Position numbers and translations under genes: made by a program. The notes under the pieces were generated by a model that was given only the letters and a program-made list of their open reading frames with translations, ran no database searches and was not told the origin of the DNA. Source: Vulcanimicrobiota bacterium (GTDB taxonomy: Bacteria > Vulcanimicrobiota > Vulcanimicrobiia > Vulcanimicrobiales > Vulcanimicrobiaceae). Taken from it: a stretch of 49,057 bases of DNA. The DNA is taken from positions 1-49,057 of the forward strand of contig JAAXCW010000012.1 in the NCBI GenBank assembly GCA_013036095.1. Reading direction: 5' to 3'. This document shows positions 33,696-41,613 of the stretch, piece after piece; the stretch's first letter is position 1; each line of letters begins with the position of its first letter.

Positions 33696-34424
33696 TTAAG
33701 GCGTCCGGCACGACTCCGCAATCGGCGCGATAGTTGACGCCGCCACCGATTCCGCATCCGAACCTTGCGCGCGCGAATCGATGATCGATTGCGCAAGCGG
33801 CCGGTACGGATTGTATGCCAGCGAAACATCCATCCGCCCTGGACTCGATCGCGGACCCTGCTGCATCGGCGAAGGTACACCGCCGAAAAAACCGTTGCTG
33901 TCGAACTGCCCCGCAATTCGCGGACTTGGTTGCGACGCAGCCAAAACCGTTTTGCCGGTCGTGAGAATATCGAACGTAAGCGAGGTCGCATTGTAACCGC
34001 TTATGACGTTGAGCGCGTCCTTTTGCTGCGCTTCGACTGCCTCCAACTGACTCTTCACCGGCGCAAGCCGAGCGTCGTCAAAGACCTTGTCGCCCAGCAG
34101 GTCGTCGATTTGCTTGAGATTTTTCGCCAGCGGACCGATCAGCGCTTCGAGGTTGCCCAAATTAATGAAATGCTCGGCGCTCCCCGAGCGCGGGTCCCAT
34201 GGCGGCGCCAGCAACGCGTCCCGGTACATTCGCCCGAACCGCTGAGGTGCCAGGTCAAGCGTCACATCGTTTTCCAGCAGCGCGACAATGGTTGGCCCGA
34301 CTTTGGTTCGCATCGCCGAGCAGATCGGCGTCGATCGGACGTTGGCAATCACCCGCAGAGACGCCAACGATGGCGGGGCCGGCGTGGCAGCGGTCGTGGC
34401 GGCTAGGACAAGCGCTAAAAACAT
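33696..34424 (-). CDS. Exported helical protein, paralog of the gene at 37072
   Basis: A 242-residue protein with a signal peptide (about 1-17) and a mainly helical body. It shares a layout with the product at 37072: VIANVRSTPICSAMRTKVGPTI against TITHVRSSSFCTTLRQNIGH near the N-terminus, a long central helix pair, QKDALNVISGYNATS against QNQALNVLSGTYYSY, then a Pro-rich linker and a C-terminal helix with a Cys (SCRTP / AECNGNQ). One N-terminal and one C-terminal Cys in each suggest a disulfide. No known family recognised. GAGGGG lies eight bases before the ATG. Confidence 0.65.
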   Translation of the reverse strand: MFLALVLAATTAATPAPPSLASLRVIANVRSTPICSAMRTKVGPTIVALLENDVTLDLAPQRFGRMYRDALLAPPWDPRSGSAEHFINLGNLEALIGPLAKNLKQIDDLLGDKVFDDARLAPVKSQLEAVEAQQKDALNVISGYNATSLTFDILTTGKTVLAASQPSPRIAGQFDSNGFFGGVPSPMQQGPRSSPGRMDVSLAYNPYRPLAQSIIDSRAQGSDAESVAASTIAPIAESCRTP

Positions 34425-34495
34425 ATATCGATCCCCTCAGCGATATTACGCCGGAGCCTTACGATGCGTGACAATCGGCACCTCCGTCGAATGCT

Positions 34496-34891
34496 CTACG
34501 TTCGCGCGTCGACGCTCAAAATCGGATAATCTAATAGACGCTTATCGGCGGTAACAAGCGTGCGGTTTTCCGTAAGCGCTTGCGCGATCAATATGCGATC
34601 GAAAGGATCGCTATGACCGCCTTTTAGCGAGGCCAGCGCGAGAACGTGATCCAGAGTGATTGGCAACACGGTTGCACCCGCGCGCCGAAACCGCGTTCGG
34701 ATGTACTCAGATGGCTGCATCGGAAGTGCAAGCTTTCCCCGCGCGGTCTTAAGGATGATTTCCCAAGCGCTAGCAACGGAGATCCCGAGATCGTTTGCCG
34801 GATCTTCCAAAAGCGCCCGCGTCCGCCGGCCCAGGCGTTTGCGCTCGAGCCCCATCCAAAGCAAGACATGTGTATCCAGTAGTAACTTCAC
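34496..34891 (-). CDS. PIN-domain toxin (VapC-like), second copy
   Basis: A 131-residue PIN ribonuclease of the group that opens MKLLLDTHVLLW. Acidic residues: Asp in LLDTHV, Glu in SAWEIILK, Asp in SDPFDRILIAQA, Asp in VTADKRLL. It overlaps the upstream Phd-type antitoxin by 4 bp (ATGA). It is a different PIN subgroup from the one at 29627, so the two modules are not a simple duplication. Confidence 0.9.
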   Translation of the reverse strand: MKLLLDTHVLLWMGLERKRLGRRTRALLEDPANDLGISVASAWEIILKTARGKLALPMQPSEYIRTRFRRAGATVLPITLDHVLALASLKGGHSDPFDRILIAQALTENRTLVTADKRLLDYPILSVDART

Positions 34892-35121
34892 TCCACATAC
34901 TCTTTGAATTCGTCCGGTACGAACGTATCGAAATCCGGGGCAATGTGAAAAGGAAGCCCCTCGTCGTAACCGAGCTCCCGCTTATGGGGATCCGTTCCGA
35001 CCGGAACCAATCGCGCAACAGGAACCCCGGCCTTAGCGATGACGACTTCCTCGCCGCCCTGAACGTCTTTGATTAGCGCCGAAAAGGCCGTCTTCGCCTC
35101 GTGAATATTCACTCGCTTCAT
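34888..35121 (-). CDS. Phd/YefM-family antitoxin, second copy
   Basis: A 77-residue antitoxin (MKRVNIHEAKTAFSALIKDV then GEEVVIAKAGVPVARLVPV), close to the consensus Phd start. The acidic tail (FDTFVPDEFKEYVE) is the probable toxin-binding part. It overlaps the PIN toxin gene, and its ATG lies six bases after a -10 box, so a leaderless message is likely. Confidence 0.9.
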   Translation of the reverse strand: MKRVNIHEAKTAFSALIKDVQGGEEVVIAKAGVPVARLVPVGTDPHKRELGYDEGLPFHIAPDFDTFVPDEFKEYVE

Positions 35122-35127
35122 GCTTTT

Positions 35128-35156
35128 AGTCTAATGGACTAAGTCCTATTAGTCAA
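35128..35156 (-). promoter_or_regulatory. Leaderless promoter/operator of second Phd-PIN module
   Basis: Minus strand: TTGACT (35151-35156), 17 bp, TAGACT (35128-35133), six bases, ATG. The spacer contains the palindrome GGACTTAGTCC inside TAATAGGACTTAGTCCATTA, the same operator-in-spacer plan as at 19898. Confidence 0.75.
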
Positions 35157-35230
35157 CACAGCGGTATGACCGGTGACCGAAGCCGGCCCAGGGCGAGGAG
35201 GCCTAACATTTTGGAGGCTACCTTCATCTG

Positions 35231-35734
35231 ATGGGTGTGAAGCCGATCGATGAACTCGTCGAAGCATGTTGGCCCGACGCCTATCGCATCGCGCACTCCG
35301 TGCTGCATAATGACGCGGACGCGGAAGACGCGGCGCAAGAGGCTTGCGCGCAACTACATCGCGCGCTTCCCGATCTGCGCGACGAGCGCGCCTTTAAGCA
35401 GTGGTTCTATCGGATCGTCGTTCGCAAGTCTTACGAAATTGCGCGCAGTCGTGTCCGCCACGCGCACGAAGAACCGGTGGACACCCAATCGTCCAAGGAC
35501 TTGTCGGAACAAACCCTCGACTTAAGCCGCGCATTGGACCAGCTGCCGCACACGCAGCGTCTCGCCATCATCTTTCATTATTATTACGGTTTCCCGGATA
35601 ACGAAGTCGCTGCGATCCTCGGCACGACATATGGCGCCGTGCGCGTGCGACTTTTTGCGGCGCGTCGATCGCTTCGCCGTCTTTTGGAAACCGATTTAAT
35701 CGTCGAAGGGAGCGCTTGCCATGATCCCAACTGA
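35231..35734 (+). CDS. ECF-subfamily sigma factor, second copy
   Basis: A 167-residue ECF sigma factor. Region 2: DAEDAAQEACAQLHRALPDL and AFKQWFYRIVVRKSYE; region 4: LPHTQRLAIIFHYYYGFPDNEVAAILGTTYGAVRVRLFAARRSL. It shares its plan, including the RIVVR core-binding stretch, with the sigma factor at 15157. GGAGG lies about 13 bases before the ATG, rather far, so the start could be slightly different. It overlaps its partner gene by 14 bp. Confidence 0.92.
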   Translation: MGVKPIDELVEACWPDAYRIAHSVLHNDADAEDAAQEACAQLHRALPDLRDERAFKQWFYRIVVRKSYEIARSRVRHAHEEPVDTQSSKDLSEQTLDLSRALDQLPHTQRLAIIFHYYYGFPDNEVAAILGTTYGAVRVRLFAARRSLRRLLETDLIVEGSACHDPN

Positions 35735-36428
35735 GCACGTCGAGGCTTTTCTTGGAAAAGCGGCCTCATCTAAAATGGAATCGATTATAGTTCCACCGGT
35801 GAATCGCGTCGCGATCTCTGCTCGAGCGCGACGCCTTGAACCCTCGCGACGTTCGTCCGGCGGACGCTGGTTAGCGGTCACGGCAGTCGCATTGGCGATC
35901 ATCGGCACTCTATTCGTAGCGCCGGTTTCGAATGTTATCGCGCAAGCGGCTCGCAGGGTGATGATGTTTAGCTATTTTCCCGCCGCCCGCTCGGATCAAA
36001 TAGTCATGGGTCGCACCATATCGATCGACCAAGCACGAACGATTGCGAAATTCCCCTTTGTCGAACCGCAAGGGTTGCCGTCAGGTTATCGCCTGATTTG
36101 GGTCACGCAAGCGCCTGCCACGGCGGCGCGCTCAACCATTATCTTGCGGTATGCTCCGTCAACCAGCGGTGCCGGATTCTCCGTTACGGAAATGGCTGCG
36201 ACGCCGGGTGCTGGTTCGTTCGCTTGCCGCGCCTTGAGGTGGCAGGGAACCCCACGAAGTCGGCCGCCGACTCTGCCCGCAGCTAATCACGGAAACGCAC
36301 TACCGCTGGGATGGACTTCTATCCCGTGTCACGGATGGAAGATCGGTGCAACGGAGATCCACCTTGTCGACCAAAGCGGAAAACTGGCGCCGGCTCAAAT
36401 AAAGCGTATTATACAAAGTACGCACTAG
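35721..36428 (+). CDS. Membrane sigma-factor partner with DUF4367-like domain, second copy
   Basis: A 235-residue protein with about 50 cytoplasmic residues, one transmembrane helix (WLAVTAVALAIIGTLFVAPVSNVI, about 51-73) and an external domain with DQARTIAKFPFVEPQGLPSGYRL, then IILRYAPSTSG, resembling DUF4367 and the partner protein at 13989. AAGGGAG eight bases before the ATG, inside the sigma gene, indicates coupling. Two Cys (SFACRAL, SIPCHGW) could form an external disulfide. A sensor/anti-sigma function is inferred from the pairing; no zinc-binding anti-sigma motif is present. Confidence 0.68.
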   Translation: MIPTEHVEAFLGKAASSKMESIIVPPVNRVAISARARRLEPSRRSSGGRWLAVTAVALAIIGTLFVAPVSNVIAQAARRVMMFSYFPAARSDQIVMGRTISIDQARTIAKFPFVEPQGLPSGYRLIWVTQAPATAARSTIILRYAPSTSGAGFSVTEMAATPGAGSFACRALRWQGTPRSRPPTLPAANHGNALPLGWTSIPCHGWKIGATEIHLVDQSGKLAPAQIKRIIQSTH

Positions 36429-36474
36429 TTTGTCTTAAAGTCACACCGGCAGCATGACGAACGTGGAGTAACTG

Positions 36475-37023
36475 ATGCTTCTTCAAGTCCTACTGCTGGC
36501 CGTCGCGGCAACCTCTCCCCCCGCGCAGAGACTGATTCCGCCGGCCTGCTTTGCCTCCTCACGCTTCGACTGCGGCTATCAGCAAAGAGCTCTCGCGCGT
36601 TTCGTAAAAGCGACAGCGTCACCGGAAGCGACGATTCAGTACTCGTGGAGCAAATCTGGATTCGTCGTGCTTCGAAAAGAACTGTCGATCGAAAGAAACG
36701 GAGACTATGAAGCCGCGTATAACGGCAAACGCGGATGCAGTGAGAAAGGCACGCTGGCTCCGAGCGCGAGCGAGGCACTCTGGAAAGAAGCCGACGCGCT
36801 AACCGCCGGCGCCGGCCACGGTACAGAGGCGCCAACTACGCGCGCCTCCTCGAAACCGCGTCACACGATCATGACGCGCGCCTCGATGGATAACGGGCCG
36901 CCCATTGAGACACTTACCATTATCCGCGGCGATGACTCATGGACCTATCGCGGTTCAAGTTCGCCCGCCGTTCGGCACCTCGTCGATCACGTGCGCCAAC
37001 TCCTACCACCCTGCGCCTTCTGA
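36475..37023 (+). CDS. Exported protein of unknown family downstream of the sigma pair
   Basis: A 182-residue product with a short hydrophobic signal (LLQVLLLAVAATSPPAQ), GGAG eight bases before the ATG, and about 47 bp after the sigma partner gene, so possibly in that operon. Five Cys. A central stretch (ATIQYSWSKSGFVVLRKELSIERNG) and the end (DDSWTYRGSSSPAVRHLVDHVRQLLPPC) look like a small beta-rich periplasmic domain. No family recognised. Confidence 0.55.
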   Translation: MLLQVLLLAVAATSPPAQRLIPPACFASSRFDCGYQQRALARFVKATASPEATIQYSWSKSGFVVLRKELSIERNGDYEAAYNGKRGCSEKGTLAPSASEALWKEADALTAGAGHGTEAPTTRASSKPRHTIMTRASMDNGPPIETLTIIRGDDSWTYRGSSSPAVRHLVDHVRQLLPPCAF

Positions 37024-37036
37024 TATTACAACGTTA

Positions 37037-37065
37037 TGTACAAAGATACTTAACCGTGGGATAAT
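37037..37065 (+). promoter_or_regulatory. Probable leaderless promoter for the gene at 37072
   Basis: TGTACA (37037-37042), 17 bp, GATAAT (37060-37065), six bases, then ATG at 37072. The spacing equals that of arsR and the Phd modules. The -35 box is weak. Confidence 0.55.
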
Positions 37066-37071
37066 GTGCCC

Positions 37072-37809
37072 ATGTTGGGTGCAGTTTTGGCCGTTATGGT
37101 CGCGTCCCAGCCTTCACCAGCGCCGACGCCGCTGAAGACGATAACGCACGTGCGGTCCTCCTCATTTTGCACGACGCTCCGCCAAAACATCGGACATGCC
37201 GTGCAAGCGCTCATTCAAAATAATATCGCGGTCGACCAAACAAAGACGCTGTTCTTAAAGATGGCCAGAGACAAGATCTCAAGCGCGAACGTCGGGATGG
37301 TCATCGATATGGACATGAACCACCTCAATCCGATGATCGGCGAAATTGCGCAAAACCTCGAAACAGCCCAAGCGCTCCTAAACGACACGCACCGCTTCCC
37401 GGAGCAACCCCAAACCGAAGACGATCGCCGGCTCCTGCAGATGCAACAAGAGCTGCGCGACATTATCGACCATCAAAATCAAGCCTTAAACGTCCTGAGC
37501 GGCACGTACTACAGCTACAACGGAAACCGGCTCATGGGACACGGCGACGGAATGAAAGCGCCTGTCGATCCGCTCAAAGATACTCCCATCGTCATCCCGC
37601 CCGCGGAAACCTCCGCATTCCAAATGCCCGCGCCCTCTCCGGGACCGGCTGCGACACCGGGAACCGTCGATCTTGGCCTGCTGGGTTTTACCAAGTTCGC
37701 GCAACTCTTCAACAATCTAACCACCTATCAGTGGAATGAGGAGGCGCTCGAAAATCGCGCGGCCGCGATAATTCTGCAGTCGTCAGCCGAATGCAACGGG
37801 AACCAATAG
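37072..37809 (+). CDS. Exported helical protein, paralog of the gene at 33696
   Basis: About 245 residues, signal sequence (MLGAVLAVMVASQPSPA), then a helical body with the N-terminal HVRSSSFCTTLRQNIGHAVQAL, a central Asp/Glu/Gln-rich helix region (TEDDRRLLQMQQELRDIIDHQ), QNQALNVLSGTYYSY, a Pro-rich linker (PAPSPGPAATPG) and a final helix ending AECNGNQ. The segments match those of the protein at 33696. The ATG at 37072 fits a leaderless promoter; a GTG at 37066 is the alternative. It ends one base from the convergent qcrC gene. No known family recognised. Confidence 0.68.
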   Translation: MLGAVLAVMVASQPSPAPTPLKTITHVRSSSFCTTLRQNIGHAVQALIQNNIAVDQTKTLFLKMARDKISSANVGMVIDMDMNHLNPMIGEIAQNLETAQALLNDTHRFPEQPQTEDDRRLLQMQQELRDIIDHQNQALNVLSGTYYSYNGNRLMGHGDGMKAPVDPLKDTPIVIPPAETSAFQMPAPSPGPAATPGTVDLGLLGFTKFAQLFNNLTTYQWNEEALENRAAAIILQSSAECNGNQ

Positions 37810-37810
37810 C

Positions 37811-38497
37811 TTACTCCGTCGTCCCAATGCGCCGCGCTAGGAACACGAGGAGCGCGATTCCCAGAACCCACGCGATCAAGCCTTCCGATATCGGCCCCCA
37901 ATTGGAAAGCGAAAAGCCACCGGCGTTGTAACGCTCCGCCTGCAGCCATCGAACGTACGCGAGCAAGTCGTCGAGATGCCGCTGGTCAATAACGCGCGGA
38001 CCAAATTTCGGCATGACGTCCGGACCTGTCCGCACCGCCTCCGCAATCTCGAGCGGCGTCGAATCCATCATCGACGGCGCCACATTGCGATACGCAATAT
38101 TGTTCCCCTTGCCCGTCGCGCTATGACATTGCGCGCAATTCTCCGCATATACGATGCGTCCCGAACCCAAGTCGCCGCCCTTATGAATGACCGGCAGCGA
38201 CTGATCGCCACTCGATTTGCTCATGACATACGCGACGAGTTCACTAATTTGTGTATGCGTAAAACTCGGTGGCTTGCGAACCTCTTCTTCCCATGGCCGC
38301 TCGGCCGGCATGCGTCCTGTCTGCAACATGAAGTCGACGTTCGCCGCATCGGTGTTAGTCAACGGCGGCGCCTGAGGGCCGCCTTGCAGACTTAAACCAT
38401 GGCACGATGAGCACCGCGTTTGATAGAGCGCTGCCGCATCATTCGCATGCACGGGCGCGCTTAAGGCTGCGGCCAACACTAAGGCCAAGTGCATCAT
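37811..38497 (-). CDS. qcrC: Diheme cytochrome c subunit of the bc complex
   Basis: A 228-residue membrane-anchored cytochrome with two CxxCH hemes: CSSCH at about residue 29 and CAQCH at about residue 125, each with a downstream Met ligand candidate. Signal sequence at the start, and a C-terminal helix (EGLIAWVLGIALLVFLA) that anchors it outside the inner membrane. The two-heme form is the actinobacterial QcrC that replaces cytochrome c1 and hands electrons directly to oxidase. The start ATG (38497 or 38494) lies in a repeat block (B head at 38492-38504), so the element supplies the beginning of the gene. Confidence 0.88.
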   Translation of the reverse strand: MMHLALVLAAALSAPVHANDAAALYQTRCSSCHGLSLQGGPQAPPLTNTDAANVDFMLQTGRMPAERPWEEEVRKPPSFTHTQISELVAYVMSKSSGDQSLPVIHKGGDLGSGRIVYAENCAQCHSATGKGNNIAYRNVAPSMMDSTPLEIAEAVRTGPDVMPKFGPRVIDQRHLDDLLAYVRWLQAERYNAGGFSLSNWGPISEGLIAWVLGIALLVFLARRIGTTE

Positions 38498-38600
38498 GGT
38501 GAGCACGTTAACGGCGGCATAGTTATTATGTCATCCTGAGCTTGTCGAAGGACCCCGAGTAGCGCGCGTTAGCGCGCGTGTCGAGGGGCGCACGCTCACT
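38492..38600. repeat. B-linker-A repeat block overlapping qcrC start and ctaG end
   Basis: CATCATGGTGAGCAC, then the linker GTTAACGGCGGCATAGTTAT, then TGTCATCCTGAGCTTGTCGA and a hairpin GCGCGCGTTAGCGCGCG with GTCGAGGGGCGC. The B-linker-A part is nearly identical to 33330-33376, five kilobases away. Confidence 0.88.
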
Positions 38601-39341
38601 CCGCGCCCAAGAAGCGGCCACCAGCATAAACGCGGCAAACATAATGAAGCCCCCCGCAATCCACATGATCGCGCCGCCGTTTTGTTGGTCGCCCACAGCA
38701 GCCGCGCCCAACACCGTGGCGTAATGCGCATACAACACATGCCGCGACCCATAAATCGCCAACCCGAGAAACGCACCCTGCGGAAACATTAGGACTAAGT
38801 AAAGCATGCGCGCCGGAAACGACACCGGCCTCGGAACAAACCCCACTTGCACGACCGGCAGCCAAAACAGAAACGCCGCCGTGATAAACAGCGCGTGCTC
38901 TACAACATGAACCCACCCCGACTCGAGTGCTCCCTCATAGAGCGGCGAAAAGTGCGCGCCCCATAACACGCCGACGAAAAGCACCCACCCAACGATGGGC
39001 GCAAACACGGCGTGCATGACCGGATGCCCCGCCACTCCCGCCACCATCCGCGCCTTATCGCGCGACGGCACCGCTACCGCCAACAACAGCGGCGCTCCCA
39101 AAAGTACGAGCGGCGCCGCAACTAGCATCAACACAACATGCTGCGCCATATGCGCCGCGAACGATCGCTCTGCAAGCACGTTAACCGGCGCCGAAAGCGC
39201 GAGACCGAAGCACACAAAGCCCAGAATAAACGTAAGCACTCGCCACGCCTCAAATCCACGCGCCGGATAGAGCTCGCGATACCCTCGCACCGCCCACACA
39301 TACACCGCGATAACCGCGATCGAAAGCACCGGCGCAGTCAC
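38526..39341 (-). CDS. ctaG: CtaG-type cytochrome c oxidase assembly protein
   Basis: A 271-residue seven-helix protein of the caa3_CtaG family, needed for copper delivery to oxidase in Gram-positive bacteria. Conserved His residues lie in HMAQHVVLML, in WVHVVEHALF and in the extracellular loop after GAHFSPLYE. The GTG start overlaps the qcrB stop by 4 bp. The last 22 residues, RAPLDTRANARYSGSFDKLRMT in two parts, are translated from a reversed repeat, and the stop codon also comes from it; the native tail ends near residue 249. Helices are intact, so function is probably kept. Confidence 0.88.
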   Translation of the reverse strand: MTAPVLSIAVIAVYVWAVRGYRELYPARGFEAWRVLTFILGFVCFGLALSAPVNVLAERSFAAHMAQHVVLMLVAAPLVLLGAPLLLAVAVPSRDKARMVAGVAGHPVMHAVFAPIVGWVLFVGVLWGAHFSPLYEGALESGWVHVVEHALFITAAFLFWLPVVQVGFVPRPVSFPARMLYLVLMFPQGAFLGLAIYGSRHVLYAHYATVLGAAAVGDQQNGGAIMWIAGGFIMFAAFMLVAASWARSERAPLDTRANARYSGSFDKLRMT

Positions 39342-40702
39342 GAGATCTCGTCCTCGCTAAAACCGCCCTCGGCTTTGCGCGTCAGGCGGACACGCGGCGC
39401 CTCATGCACGCCGCCGCGCTGCTTCAATCCTCCGGCCAACGCGTACGTCACCGCGAACGCCAGCATCGGTCCGAAGATACAGAACAACCGGTAAAACCAC
39501 ACCAACCCGTCGAGCGAGAGATTCGTATACCGCGCTTCGAGGTCGTCCGCGCCCGCCAAAAACAGCCCCGCCATAAAAACGAAGAATGCAACGCCGAACG
39601 CCGTTCGCGCCGGCTTTTCGCGCGGCACATCCAGCAAATTATGCTCCGCCCGATCGCCGGTCACAAACGCTTCAACGAACGGATAACTGACCAGCACGAT
39701 CATGATAATCAGCGGCAACACCAGCCCCGGCCAAAAGACCGACGGCACCATATGCCCGAACAGATGAATCGCCCAGTGCGGCCCGATGCGCAGCGCGCCC
39801 TCGAGCCAGCCGACGTACCAATCCGGCTGCGCCGGCGTAATCGCAAGATCCGATCGGTACGGTCCCCAAATCCAGACCGGATTGATCTGCACGAACGCAC
39901 CGAGCATCGTCAGCACGCTCACGACGCCGCACAACAATGCCAGCGTCTTCACCGCGTAGTTCGGAAACATCGGCGACCCGACAACATTGCGCTCCGTATG
40001 ACTCGGCCCCGGAAACTGCGCATGCTTCTGCCGCCACAGGATCATCATGTGCACACTGATGCCGCCGAGCAAAAGTATCGGCATGGCATACACGTGAAGC
40101 GTAAACAAGCGCTGCAACATGAGCGTGCTCGGGAACATGCCCCCCAGCAACCAGAACATCGCGTACGTGCCGGCAAACGGCACCGACTGAAGAATCGAAA
40201 CCGCAATCCGCAAGCCAAGCCCGCTCAACAGATCGTCCGGAATCGAATACCCGGTAAAGCCCTCGAACATGGCCGTAAAAAACAGTGTCACCCCGACGAC
40301 CCAGTTGATGTCGCGCGGCTTGCGAAACGAACCGGTGAAAAAGATTCGGCACATGTGCACCACGATGGCCGCCAAAAAGACGTTAGCCGCCCAGTGATGG
40401 ATTTGCCGGATCAGCAAGCCCGCGTTGACCTGAAAACTGATCCGCATCACCGACTCGAACGCTTCGCTCATCTTCGCGCCGCGCAGCAGCGCGTACGGAC
40501 CGTGGTACACGATTTCGTTCGTCGACGGCACATACCAGAGCGCCAAGAACGTGCCGGTCGCAATCAGCACCAGAAAACAATAGAAATTGATTTCGCCCAG
40601 CATGAACGACCAATGGTCGGGAAACGCTTTGCGCAGCGCCTTATGAATGAAACTCGAGCTGCCCAGACGCTCGTCGGTCCAGTCGAGCAGCCTCGCGATC
40701 AC
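39338..40702 (-). CDS. qcrB: Cytochrome b subunit of the bc complex
   Basis: A 454-residue cytochrome b, the quinol-oxidising core. It has the full eight-helix set in a single chain. Heme ligands: His pairs in RQIHHWAANVFLAAIVVHMCR and LHVYAMPILLLGGISVHMM, in the classical spacing. The Qo motif PDWYVGW replaces PEWY (a Glu to Asp change), as in many high-GC lineages. Start GTG at 40702 overlaps the qcrA stop (GTGA); the stop overlaps ctaG. It has no sign of repeat insertion, unlike its neighbours. Confidence 0.93.
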   Translation of the reverse strand: MIARLLDWTDERLGSSSFIHKALRKAFPDHWSFMLGEINFYCFLVLIATGTFLALWYVPSTNEIVYHGPYALLRGAKMSEAFESVMRISFQVNAGLLIRQIHHWAANVFLAAIVVHMCRIFFTGSFRKPRDINWVVGVTLFFTAMFEGFTGYSIPDDLLSGLGLRIAVSILQSVPFAGTYAMFWLLGGMFPSTLMLQRLFTLHVYAMPILLLGGISVHMMILWRQKHAQFPGPSHTERNVVGSPMFPNYAVKTLALLCGVVSVLTMLGAFVQINPVWIWGPYRSDLAITPAQPDWYVGWLEGALRIGPHWAIHLFGHMVPSVFWPGLVLPLIIMIVLVSYPFVEAFVTGDRAEHNLLDVPREKPARTAFGVAFFVFMAGLFLAGADDLEARYTNLSLDGLVWFYRLFCIFGPMLAFAVTYALAGGLKQRGGVHEAPRVRLTRKAEGGFSEDEIS

Positions 40703-41613
40703 GCGTGCTCCCAAAAGCCGGGACCGACCGGCTCGGGAAAATCTCCATCTGCGCGCACATAGCCATCGTCGCCGATCTGCAACGGCAACCGCGGCAACGC
40801 GTGATCGGCCGGCCCGGCTAGCACGGCCGCATCGTTCGCCGCATCGAAAACCGATTGATGACACGGACAGACCAGCTTATGATCGGCCGCCCGATACAGC
40901 GCCACGGGACAACCCGCGTGCGTACACACTTTGGAATACGCAATGTACCCGTTGAGCGCATCGCGCCCCACGCCGTCGGGCATGCGAAGGATCATCGCAA
41001 CCGACTGCGCGTCGTCCAAGTTCCCTTCCGGGAAAACGGTCTCCATCGCGCCAACATTGAGGTCACTCTGTTTTACAAACGTTCCATCCGAGCGCTGCAA
41101 GCGCGAGCCACGCCGCCACTTCGTATGAAAGAGCGTGTCGTCCGGCGCCGGCCCCAGCGAACCAATCGGAAACAATGCCGCCAACCCAAACAAACCCGCC
41201 GCGGCAATCATCATACGGCTCAACCACTTTTTTCTCGTGGTGTCATGGTGACCGGGGGCTTCTATGGATGGCCCGCTCCGCGGGCCCCCGTTTGAATTGT
41301 CATCCTGAGCCGCGCTCGCTTCGCGAGCGCGTTGTCGAAGGACGGCCGACGATGTCATCCTGAGTTTGTCGAAGGACGAGGCCCGCGGGACACTCACACC
41401 AACAGTGCGCTCCTCCTCCACTTGCTCGCGCGGTAAAATCCACCGCGCCCAACCGAGCGCCGCGAACATAAACCCGGCGAAGGCGAACACAAGAAAGCCA
41501 CCCTGCCAGTGAATGTCTTCGTGCAAAACAAACGCGACCATAAACCCAACGCTGCCAAGCATGGCGGCGCCGATCGCGATCGCAATGAGGAGCTCCCGTC
41601 CCCTCCCGCTCAT
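40699..41613 (-). CDS. qcrA: Rieske iron-sulfur subunit with repeat-derived insert
   Basis: A 304-residue Rieske protein with two hydrophobic helices near the N-terminus and another at about 135-152, as in actinobacterial QcrA. The [2Fe-2S] ligands are CTHAGC (about residue 229) and CPCHQS (about 251). Residues about 73-125, between the second and third helices, are translated from two reversed palindromic repeats (RASSFDKLRMTSSAVLRQRA, then AREASAAQDDN, then EAPGHHDTT). The frame stays open through 158 bp of repeat. The insertion lies in the cytoplasmic loop, away from the cluster. The ATG overlaps the ctaE stop. Confidence 0.9.
   Translation of the reverse strand: MSGRGRELLIAIAIGAAMLGSVGFMVAFVLHEDIHWQGGFLVFAFAGFMFAALGWARWILPREQVEEERTVGVSVPRASSFDKLRMTSSAVLRQRAREASAAQDDNSNGGPRSGPSIEAPGHHDTTRKKWLSRMMIAAAGLFGLAALFPIGSLGPAPDDTLFHTKWRRGSRLQRSDGTFVKQSDLNVGAMETVFPEGNLDDAQSVAMILRMPDGVGRDALNGYIAYSKVCTHAGCPVALYRAADHKLVCPCHQSVFDAANDAAVLAGPADHALPRLPLQIGDDGYVRADGDFPEPVGPGFWEHA
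41240..41395. repeat. Repeats inserted in the qcrA reading frame
   Basis: A B head (41240-41252) with GCCCGCTCCGCGGGCCCCCG, a type-A element (41297-41346, hairpin CGCGCTCGCTTCGCGAGCGCG) and a short type A (41352-41390, GTCATCCTGAGTTTGTCGAAGGACGAGGCC in two parts). Confidence 0.88.

Noticed and set aside
39404..40762. 452-codon plus-strand frame opposite qcrB
   Set aside because: Antisense shadow of the well-conserved cytochrome b gene; rich in Arg, His and Gln, with no domain.
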